Shown here one piece after another: positions 56,081-64,000 of a stretch of 64,000 nt of DNA. A program made the position numbers and the translations under genes. This DNA comes from Nigrospora sphaerica. Its lineage: Eukaryota; Ascomycota; Sordariomycetes; Amphisphaeriales; Apiosporaceae. A model generated the notes under the pieces. That model searched no databases, was not told the origin of the DNA, and worked only from the letters and a program-made list of their open reading frames with translations. Within the stretch, counting starts at the first letter, position 1. Every line of letters begins with the position of its first letter. Location of the stretch: the NCBI GenBank assembly GCA_018287875.1, contig JAGVVL010000017.1, positions 3,100,001 through 3,164,000 on the forward strand, in the 5' to 3' direction.

Positions 56081-58759
56081 GCCTATGTATGTCCACGGTA
56101 TCCAGTTTAGCAGACTAGGTTATTGTCCCCCCCCGTGGTGGCACGCATCATTAACTAAGGAGCTAACTCGGATAGCCGACCTGGTTGCCCCCCTCCGCCA
56201 CTCTAAGGGGAGAGGCAAGGCCTGGTGGAACCACGACACAAAAAGAGCTATAGAGGAGGAGAGACGAGCCCAGCGAGCATGGCTATCCGATAGGACAGAC
56301 GCAGCCTGGCGAGCCCTTCGGTAAGTATCCCTTACAAAAAAGAAAACGATCCGCACTGCAAAGATAGCGACCTGGAGACATATGCTTCACGAGGCCTCTA
56401 GCCAGCCAGCTGGCGTCTGGAACATCGCGAGATAGGCCAGAACCAAAGGAGCCACGCCACCGCTACCTCCAGCCGTCCCTACGCTCCACACACCGCGAGG
56501 CGAAGCAACGACCTATAAGGAGAAAACGGAGGCCTTCCGAGAGAGGTTTTACCCTCTCCCTAAAGCTATATATACCGGCGCCCGAATAACAAACCGGCTC
56601 GCAGCGCCTCTCGATATAGACAGCAAGGTGACAGCAGAATAAGTCTAAGACGTCCTTACTAAGGCAGGCCAGTGGAAGGCACCTGGACTAGACCAACTTC
56701 CGAACGGATTCCTTAAACGCCTAGGAAAGCCCCTCTTCTAGGCCTTGGCCTCCTTAGCGGAAGCGTGCTAGTATATAAGATACTATTTAAGAGCGTTCCG
56801 GAAAGCAGTCACCGTTGTCCTCTAGAAGCCAGGAAAGCAGCTAAACGAGTATCACTAAGCTAACGGATGGAGACCTATTACGCTGCTTAACACTATAAAG
56901 AAAGTAATCGAGAGCCTACTAGCATAACGGCTAGCTAGCTTTACCGAAGAGAACGGACTACTCCCGGACAAACAGATAGGCAACTGGAAAGGCCGCTCTA
57001 TAAAAACAGCCTTACAGTTACTAACGGACCTAGTTTGCACAGCCTAGAAATATAGAGGCGTAGCAACCCTTTTATCGCTGGATATTTCGGGCGCTTTCGA
57101 CTCCGTCGACTATAGAAGGCTCCTTGTTAACTTACGAGCGTTAAGGGTCCTTATATAGACTATCAGCTGGATCTAAAGCTTCCTATTTAACTAGTCTACC
57201 ACGTTATTCTTCGACAGCCAGGAATCGGATAAGATCTTAATCCTGGTAGGCGTTCCGTAGGGCTCACCCCTATCGCCTATCCTCTTCTGCCTTTATATAG
57301 CCGGTCTCTATAAGGCTCTCCGCGCTGTACTAGGGATAACTACTATAGCCTTTGTAGACGACACGAATCTTATGGGCTTCGGTTTAAACCTAGAGCAGAC
57401 TTACAAGCAGCTAGAAGCCGCTCACAGGGTCTGTAAAGAATAGGCAGTCAGCTATAGTATAACCTTTGCAGTCTAGAAATATCATCTAGTCCACTTCTCT
57501 CGAAGATGGAAAAGTCTGGACACGAAAATAGCCTTAGAAGGTTACGAAATCGAATTAGAAGACTCCTGCCGCGTCCTTAGCATCCATATAGACAGAAGTC
57601 TCCGCTAGGACGTCCATATCTAGTCGATATCGAAAAAGATGGCGATAGAGGTCTATGCCCTAAACCGGATAGCCGGCTCGATATAGGGCGCGTCCCTTTA
57701 GCGAGTCCGCTAAGTCTACACAGCCGTTGTACAGTCTGCTATAGGCTACGGAGCCTTAGAATAGCACCATCATATTCCGAAGAGCAGGGCTAAGACACTA
57801 GGGGATATTTAAACCGAATGCCTCTATAAGGTTATAGGTGTTACGGCATGGGTACATAGGTACAAGGGCATGGCAACGCATGGACGACTTACCGCTGCCT
57901 GGCGGTACGTACCGCCGCTGGCTGGATATATTCCTGCTAAACAGTGACTGAGAGGAGCCTGTTCCTCCTCTTCTTTTCCTCTTCACCTGTAGTTTTCGCA
58001 TCTCAATAGAACCCTTGGGTCATCAACAGATTCTTCGTTCCTTGAACCGTGACAATAGGGGCCTTTAAGGCGACAGCAGCCACGATACTAAAAATAGAAA
58101 CCTACGTATCGCCCTTAGACATATAGCTTAATAAAAGAGTGGCGGCTTTAAAAGAGAGGCTCTAATAGCCACGTATCGCCTCGCTTATCTAAGTAAGATG
58201 CGATAACGTAGCCAGATGGATCCTAATAAGACTAACTCGCTAGCGCAGACCGAAAAGCCCCGACACTCCCAATCGTAAGAGGTGGCCAGACGAATAGCTA
58301 ACTGGAGACTTAGCATATAAGGCTAAGGAGAGAGACTGGCTCCAGAGATAGCAACAAACGTAGAAAAACTAAACAGCACGAGCCCCGGCAGCAACTAAGA
58401 TGCCGCTAAATAAGCACGTCCTTAAGCTCTATAAAGGACTTCACAAGGCAGAGAGCTCGATCCTTGTCTAAGCGAGGACCGGCAAGATTAGGCTACGAGA
58501 CTTCCTTTTTAAGCGTAGGGTTCCAGGCTTCGACAGTCCCTGGTGCGTCTGCAGTCAGGGCAGGGAGACTGTCCGGTATATCCTCGTTTTCTGCCCACGG
58601 GAAAGAGAAAGACGAGAGTATCTCGTCTAAGCTCTAGGAGGACCGATAGACACAGACAGGATGCTCGACACCCCAGGAAAAGCAGGAATTATCGCGAGAT
58701 GGCTACTCCGCTCCGAAAGGCTGGACATGTTCCAGCTAGCGAATCAACTTATCAGCTAG
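56081..58759 (+). pseudogene. LINE ORF2 reverse transcriptase, RIP-like decay
   Basis: Homology runs from RLGYCPPPWWHASLTKEL through ANGWRPITLLN, LLSLDISGAFDSVDYRRLL, GSPLSPILFCLYIAGLY, IAFVDDTNLMGFGLNLEQ (the active-site box reads FVDD instead of FADD) and GIIARWLLRSERLDMFQLAN. Stops occur at Trp and Gln positions: EWHHH in copy A is E-stop-HHH here, and RWDTHIQS is R-stop-DVHI-stop-S. A solo LTR splits it at 57839-58054 without loss of LINE sequence on either side. Confidence 0.88.
57839..58054 (+). mobile_element. Solo LTR nested in the LINE, TSD ATAGG
   Basis: Starts TGTTACGGCATGG and ends GAACCGTGACA, 216 bp, flanked by ATAGG at 57834-57838 and at 58055-58059. The LINE frame resumes immediately after. 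Close in sequence to the inverted copy at 48814-49029. Confidence 0.93.
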
Positions 58760-58946
58760 GAAGCGGGCGCGCCGAGCCCGATCTCGGTATGGCAGGTCAA
58801 AGAGTAGATAGAAGCGGTACGACGCAGCGGAACCTAGGTTTTTCACCCGGCCGGACGTCAGCCCGGAACGGTTTTCCTAGGCTAAGATGCGCAGGGGGTC
58901 CTCATGGCCTGAACAGGTCGCTAGGTGTAGGAACAATAATAATAAT

Positions 58947-58958
58947 AAGTACATCGTT
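58947..58958 (+). repeat. LINE copy B target-site duplication, right
   Basis: Matches 54755-54766. Confidence 0.85.
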
Positions 58959-59299
58959 AGCCAACCCACAGCGGGACGCTGCGGTGGCTTACCACTACAT
59001 AGTCAGGTGGTCAACGGCAGGTATCTCGAGGCCACGGTTTCCCCCAAAGCTCTTGGAGACGCGCCCGTGATGACGAGGTGAAAGGCGTTGACGCCAGACG
59101 GGCAGCTCCACTACGTAGGCCGCTCCGCCGGTGACTTTGCGGCCTCGCCATTCCTTATGGGAATTCCGGCGTAGGCGAGTCATTGGTGTTCCCCCGGCTC
59201 ACGGCACAGCCCGGCTCCTTAACCGTCACCGATAGACGTAATCCAGAACGGCATAGCAGGGCGAGTCATCTTCATCGACCGGGATGCCTACGCCTAAAA
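58959..59299. other. Anonymous remnant next to the LINE
   Basis: On the plus strand a frame reads VVNGRYLEATVSPKALGD..., hits a TGA at about 59080, and continues LTPDGQLHYVGRSAGDFAAS. On the minus strand the frame has SPRHHGRVSKSFG, faintly like the region after an acyltransferase domain in fungal PKSs. I cannot decide which strand was coding. Confidence 0.3.
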
Positions 59300-60040
59300 C
59301 CGCGGCCACCGAGTCGACGCCGTGAGCGCGCGTTCCTGTGCCCTTCTCGGAGCTTCCCGAGGCGGCCCGTCTTGCCCCGGCGTGAGGTGGCAACAGGGCG
59401 CGCACCGCCCGCCGCGGAGGTGGAACGAGGCGACACGTGGATGGTTAACCCGGTATGGCGGGCTTCATATCGTCCACCAAGGCGAACGAACTTCCACGCC
59501 ATCGCCGTGCGCTTTCGACGCCATCGTGTACGCCGGGCTGTCGATGAGTTGTCCGGCGCCGGCACCGTCTACCGACCTGGTGCGCAGGTACGCTTGAGGC
59601 TGCTGGGCGTTGCGCTGCCACCCCCCTCTTGGTCGTTGGCCGACAGGACGAACACCCTGGGCTTGGTGGTGGACTCCTTGTGATCATTTGCGCCTTTCGT
59701 ACCGTTCGTCCCATCGGCGTGTCTACGGCTGTGCCCATTCGCGCCCGTGTCACCGTTAGTGGTCAACCCGCGAACTGAGGTGTAGTGTCCTTGCAGACCC
59801 CTATGCTTTAAGTACGAAACAGCATCTTCAAGAATGACTTTTTCGTTGTCTTTAACCTTGAACGCTAAATCAGCCTACCAGGGGTTGGAAAAGATGCTCT
59901 CCATGTCCATTAGTACCGCCGAAGCCGAAGGACTTGGTACTTATCCAGCGAGGGCCGTCGTGCAGCCACTGTGTCCTATGCAAAGAAACTTCAACATCGT
60001 ATGGTAGCGCCATCAGCTCGTTCAGCTTCTCGAACGTGCA
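59300..60040 (-). pseudogene. Polyketide synthase relic (KS end to AT start)
   Basis: Reading the minus strand downwards: near 59990-59890 comes LPYDVEVSLHRTQW, then RWISTKSFGFGGTNGH, the C-terminal ketosynthase motif with its catalytic His. Near 59766-59640 comes an Asn/Gly/Thr-rich linker and KPRVFVLSANDQEG, the usual KS-to-acyltransferase linker of highly reducing fungal PKSs. Near 59500-59440 comes RTAMAWKFVRLG, like the LAYTL..RR..W-type segment before the AT. Frames change between blocks and stops intervene. The KS N-terminus, AT body and all later domains are missing or unrecognisable. It is a remnant of a polyketide gene, not functional. Confidence 0.65.
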
Positions 60041-60670
60041 AACTTTATCGAACGTCGCTTTGGACCCGAGAAACAGCAACACAGTAAGTTCTCCATCCTT
60101 AGTACAGGTCCTCGTCATGGCGGCCCCGACATCCCGACGCTATTCCCCGGAGGCTCTCCCGAGTTGGACTCGGCAGTTCGGCAGGCCAGTGGAAGACGGC
60201 ATGGGAGGCAGGTTTCGTGCCAAGAGAAGTCGTTCTCGGGTATATAGGGGTCCTTGGCACACTGGGGTAGTCGGAGCGGGCCCATACTATAGACATGGGA
60301 GGGGATCGAAAGCGCCCCTTATCTCGAGGCATCCAGACTTCGACATGAATGGGACCACCAGCAGCGGACCCAGGTGGTGGGAAAAAGGCCGTCAAGTGCG
60401 GGTACGTGCTGAGTCTGTGTTAGTGCATCTCGATAGAATTTCCCGTGCTCCATAGTTGCCTCTTTCCGAGCTAGAGGGGACCCGTCGGCCCCACGCTCGA
60501 CGGAGTCGCCGCCCCCTCCAAAAAAGCGACGAAGCCACGGATGCGAAGGTGGTGGTGGCCACATCTCATAAGCACACGACCTTGTGCTCCCACGTGAGGC
60601 CCCTTCCACAGCTCTCGACCGTTTATACGCTCTTCACACTGAACTGGCTGCTCCCACTAGGACAGACGCC
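60041..60670. promoter_or_regulatory. Upstream region of the P450 gene
   Basis: About 630 bases between the PKS relic and the P450 ATG. No gene recognised. A TTTATACGC at about 60623 lies 48 bases before the ATG and may be a TATA-like element. Confidence 0.4.
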
Positions 60671-62293
60671 ATGGCTCTCTTCCCGCCGGAGCTGGGCAGC
60701 TTCGAGCTCGTGGTCCTCGCTGGTGTCGGCATCTTCGTTTTCACCGTCCTCAACCGCCTGTTTCTCCGGCCGTTAAAATACCGGCTCAAGGCCCGCAGGC
60801 TCGGCTGTGGCAGCGTGCCCACGGAGCCGCGAAGCTGGCCGCTCGGTATCGACACGGCGCGCAAGGCCATGCGGGCCGACCGCGACCAGCGCATGCCCGA
60901 CCACACGGCCGAGCGCTTCGCCCGCATGGGCTGCTACACGTGGCAGACCAAGGTACTGGGCAGCACCGAGCTGGTGACGGCCGAGCCGCGCAACATCCAG
61001 GCGCTGCTAACCACGCAGTTAAACGACTTCGGGATGGGTGAGGTCCGCACGACGAGCCTGAAAATGGTGCTCGGCCGCAGCGTCTTCGCCGCCGACGGCC
61101 CGGCCTGGCACGGCGCGAGAGAGGTGGTGGGGCCCTTGTTCGACCGCGAGAACGTGGCCAACGTGCAGGTGCTCGAGAGGAACTTCCAGAACCTGCTGCG
61201 GTGTATTCTGGACGGCACGACGACCCGCGACGCGCAGGGCCGCACCTGGACGGCGCCCATCAGCCTCGCGGCGCTCTTCCCCCGTTTCACCCTCGACTCC
61301 CTCTCCGAACTCTTCCTCGGCCAGAGCGCCGACTCGCTGGGGTCGCACCTGCGGGGCGAAAAAGGGGAGGACCTCTTCTGGGCCCTCGAGCGCATCACGC
61401 CCCTCGTGCGCACGCGGCTGGCGCTAGGCGGACTGTCCTGGCTCTACGGGAGCAAGGAGCTCAAGCGCTGCGCCGAAATCATGAAGGGCTTCGCCCGCGA
61501 GGCCATAGAGAACGCACAGCTGGCTCTGGACTGTGGCGCGAGCGGGGACACGTTCGAGTTCCTCGAGGGGCTGCAGGAGCGGTGCGCGGACCGCGACGAG
61601 GTGCAGGAGCAGGCGCTGGGCCTGCTGGCCGCCGGCACCGACACGACGGCGGCGCTGGTGAGCTGGGTCTTCTATCAGCTGGTCCGGCACCCCCGGGTCC
61701 TGGCCAAGCTGCGGGCCGCCGTGCTGGAACGCTTGGGGTCCGCTGGCGGCGAGGCCGTCACGCTCGAGCGGCTCCAGGGCTGCGCGTACCTGCAACACGT
61801 GCTCAGCGAGACGCTGCGGCGGCACTCGGTGGTGCCGCTCAGCCGCCGGTGGGCGGTGCGCGACACGACGCTGCCGACGGGCGGCGGCGCCGACGGCGCC
61901 CAGCCCGTCTTTGTGCCGGCCGGGACGGCCGTGAATTTCAGCACCCACGTGCTGCACCGGCGGCGCGACCTCTGGGGCGCCGACGCCGACGACTTTCTGC
62001 CCGAGCGCTGGGAGCGCGCCACTACGCGTCCCGGCCCCGGCCCCGGCCCCGGCCCCTTCGATTACCTGCCCTTCCACGGCGGGCCGCGCGTCTGCCCCGG
62101 CCAGCACGTCGCCCGCGCCGAGGCCGGCTTCGTCGTCGTCCGCCTGCTGCAGGAGTTCGACGGCCTCGAGGGCCTGGACCTCGCCGGCGCCGCCGCCCGC
62201 GACTACCACAACTTTGGCCTCGTCTGCGCCCCCGGCAGCCCCCTTGGCCGCGACGAGGGCGTCATGTGCCGTCTGCGCCGCGCGCAGTCTTAG
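60671..62293 (+). CDS. Cytochrome P450, CYP52-like
   Basis: An intronless frame of 540 residues. The N-terminal anchor lies at about residues 11-32 (FELVVLAGVGIFVFTVLNRL). The I-helix oxygen-binding motif AAGTDTTA is at about 319-326, the K-helix ExxR is ETLR (380-383), and the heme loop FHGGPRVCPGQ holds Cys475 as the iron ligand. Other family traits are WHGAREVVGPLFDRENVANV and VNFSTHVLHRRRDLWGADAD. This pattern resembles CYP52-type enzymes, which hydroxylate fatty acids or alkanes at the ER, but related fungal families act in secondary metabolism. A Pro-Gly repeat (RPGPGPGPGPFDYLPF) directly precedes the heme loop and is unusual. The ATG at 60671 is chosen because the anchor begins there, although the frame is open 29 codons further up. 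It lies beside a PKS relic. Confidence 0.88.
   Translation: MALFPPELGSFELVVLAGVGIFVFTVLNRLFLRPLKYRLKARRLGCGSVPTEPRSWPLGIDTARKAMRADRDQRMPDHTAERFARMGCYTWQTKVLGSTELVTAEPRNIQALLTTQLNDFGMGEVRTTSLKMVLGRSVFAADGPAWHGAREVVGPLFDRENVANVQVLERNFQNLLRCILDGTTTRDAQGRTWTAPISLAALFPRFTLDSLSELFLGQSADSLGSHLRGEKGEDLFWALERITPLVRTRLALGGLSWLYGSKELKRCAEIMKGFAREAIENAQLALDCGASGDTFEFLEGLQERCADRDEVQEQALGLLAAGTDTTAALVSWVFYQLVRHPRVLAKLRAAVLERLGSAGGEAVTLERLQGCAYLQHVLSETLRRHSVVPLSRRWAVRDTTLPTGGGADGAQPVFVPAGTAVNFSTHVLHRRRDLWGADADDFLPERWERATTRPGPGPGPGPFDYLPFHGGPRVCPGQHVARAEAGFVVVRLLQEFDGLEGLDLAGAAARDYHNFGLVCAPGSPLGRDEGVMCRLRRAQS
62030..62056 (+). repeat. CCCCGG hexamer repeat inside the P450 gene
   Basis: Four consecutive GGCCCC-type hexamers encode the Pro-Gly run before the heme-binding loop. 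Confidence 0.85.
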
Positions 62294-64000
62294 TCGCTGC
62301 CTAGCATAGATGATTCCATGCCTGTTTCGTGATAGTCAGTCCCCTGCCGATGCAATGCATTGCCTTCTCTCTACACCAGCCCGTGCTTTGCTACATTTAC
62401 TTCTGTGTTCGTTCCAACCTTTGCGTGTTCGGGCTGATGGCAGACCCTCTTCCGGCCTCGCACCTGCCACAATGAACGTGCCGATGGGGAAGGAACACCT
62501 TGACTGCCACCATCTCATCGGGTAAACCAATCATCTCCTGCCTGCCGAGATTGATTCCGCCAATAAACTCTGCTGCGTTGTTAACATCCATCTCCAATCC
62601 CGACCCGGACGTGACTGCTTCATCCATCGCAGCTTCCGTCTTTCCGTCTTTCCCGTCTCCACCCCCACTTCCTAAGGTTCCAGGGCCTTCGAATATTAGG
62701 TACCGTGGGCGGCTCCGCTTCGGCCCGTCAAGGGTTCCAAGATTGGCGTCTAGATAACCGAGATGAGACATGGGGTGACAACCGGTCGCGCAGAAAGCTT
62801 GATCTGGCCCAGACGGGCGCTCGTGCGACAGACCTGCGAATGGCAACGTCGGCATGAAGCCGCGTTGACCTAGACGATGCGAGAAGCGAGGCGGCCGGAT
62901 ATCATCTGGCTGCCCCTGCTCGCTATCTCGTCCCTAGAATGCATGCAGGCCCTCTGTGCCCGCGTTCGTTTCACCGCGTCCCATTTGCGGTGTTCATACG
63001 GTATGCGCGTCCCGTAAGTCGGGTCGCACCCCCTTTATTGGGTCATGGCCTCCCCATAAAAATCAACAGGCAGGCGAGCTTCCCGAAGGACACGAGAAAG
63101 GCTTATATTTTGTAAGATTCGTCAGGCAGGCGTCCAGTACTTCGGGTTCTGGTGCAGTATACCTCGCTAAATCAAGCTGGATAGGATCGCAATTTTCTTC
63201 GCCAGCCTGGGCGGTCACGCAGACGATACAGATCCCTTGCCGTAGGCATGTTACTCACCATCTTTCCCCATCGCGGATCGTCTTGCATTTCCTAACGCCA
63301 TAACTCCCGTCCGAGGCTGAAAGTCCAGAATGGCCAAGACGTTCAAGTGGTTACGGCATGGTCGGAAATAGACACCGGCATTCTCATTCATCGCATGAGC
63401 GCCCCGGAGTGGTGAAAGGTAGGCGGGGGCGGGGAAAAGAGGACCGGGGAAAAGGGGGAACCATCCGAGACACTAGAAATAGGGCACGTAGGCAGGCGGA
63501 AAGCCTCCTGGGGTTACCTTAAAACGCCGGAAGGCTGGCCAAGAAAGCCTCGCCAGTGGATTTAATATCGACCGTTAGAAGGTAGGACCGTCCTAAACGG
63601 GGTAAGGGCGGAAAAGAAACCCAGCAAGTTCTGAATGAGCACGCCGTCGGGAAAACAGTAAGAGAAAGAAAGGAGGAGCAGAGCTAGTAGTCCGAAAGTC
63701 AGAAATTACCTAACCAAGATCAGTTTAAGTACCTTGAGGGAGGAGGCCACCGTAACACTAGTAGTAGGCGGCGTCAACATTGCCTAGGGAGAGGCTAAGC
63801 AGCTAGATAGCTCTATTTAGACGTTACATGTATAATAGCGGCAACAACAGCATCGGTCAGTATGTTACAATCTTCTCACCAGTCCGCCAGGCACCTCTTT
63901 CTGTACACTGTCGAAAGGAACGTTTCAAGACGCCCAAATTATGGAGGGCCCTACGTCAATTTGAAGGGAAGCGGCTCGTATTTGGGAGTTGTGATATCCC
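62294..64000. other. Right-hand region without a firm gene
   Basis: A minus-strand frame at 62397-62855 (152 residues, with EMDVNNAAEFIGGINLG) is the best open frame but has no known domain, so I do not call it. From about 63420 on, the sequence is rich in TAG/CTAG and GGAAAG phrases with no open frame and may be decayed transposon sequence. Confidence 0.4.

Larger units (their letters stand above)
54767..58946 (+). mobile_element. Tad1-like LINE, longer copy B, heavily mutated and with nested insertions
   Basis: About 4.2 kb on the plus strand: the end of ORF1 (54769-55038), ORF2 endonuclease (from 55035), a foreign insert (about 55860-56080), reverse transcriptase (about 56085-58760) interrupted by a solo LTR, and an AAT tail at about 58932-58946. 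It is the same family as copy A: their tails and the last 1.6 kb align throughout. The reverse transcriptase part carries more than twenty TAG/TAA codons where copy A has TGG, CAG or CAA. The 5' end is truncated within the ORF1 zinc-knuckle region. The element is dead. Confidence 0.92.

Noticed and set aside
61201..62304. 367-codon frame inside the P450 gene
   Set aside because: Alternative-frame shadow; all P450 motifs are in the frame starting at 60671.
62397..62855. 152-codon minus-strand frame near the right end
   Set aside because: No domain, no splice or promoter support; mentioned only under the intergenic entry.
1..64000. tRNA, rRNA and CRISPR-like arrays
   Set aside because: I looked for tRNA T-loop-like GGTTCRANNCC boxes and regular spacer arrays and saw none that form a credible gene; the four-unit array at 16.9-18.3 kb has no CRISPR-like repeat-spacer form.

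Overview
This window is nuclear DNA of a filamentous ascomycete (Pezizomycotina, most likely a Sordariomycete; I cannot fix the genus). The evidence is: GC-rich genes with third-position C/G; short 55-125 bp GT-AG introns, some with CTAAC-type branch sites; families characteristic of such fungi (GDS1-type nuclear protein, Zn2Cys6 regulator, TCO89-domain protein, OMS1 methyltransferase, DHA1-type MFS pumps, CYP52-like P450); a Tad1-like LINE; and C-to-T/G-to-A decay of the kind made by repeat-induced point mutation (RIP).

Left arm (1-16 kb), ordinary genes: a secreted SMP-30/gluconolactonase-like enzyme (six exons, 1102-2699), 6.5 kb without a supportable gene but with simple repeats and a CT-rich leader, a GDS1 winged-helix protein (9217-10657), an OMS1-like mitochondrial methyltransferase on the minus strand (11493-12956), and an IMPACT/UPF0029-domain protein (14081-15899).

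First repeat island (16.9-22.1 kb): four tandem copies of an undescribed unit of about 390 bp, each with a TATA-like box and a conserved 10-bp hairpin. It is followed by anonymous sequence and by a broken SAICAR synthetase (purine biosynthesis) copy lying between two oppositely oriented LTR copies.

Central housekeeping block (22-43 kb): DNA2 helicase-nuclease (minus), a two-pass membrane protein (plus), a Zn2Cys6 regulator resembling TamA/Dal81 (minus), a TCO89/TORC1-type protein (minus), and an MFSD5-type molybdate transporter (plus), separated by long gene-poor stretches.

Right arm (44-64 kb), accessory: two DHA1-type MFS transporters, a decayed NACHT-type NLR gene, two intact solo LTRs with target-site duplications, two copies of one Tad1-like LINE, a polyketide synthase relic and an intact CYP52-like P450. 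One LINE copy is clean and sits 19 bp past an MFS stop codon; the other is riddled with stops and carries nested insertions. The MFS pumps, P450 and PKS relic suggest the remains of a secondary-metabolite locus eroded by transposons, but that link is inference.

No tRNA, rRNA or CRISPR was recognised. Exon boundaries were read by eye from splice motifs and reading-frame continuity.
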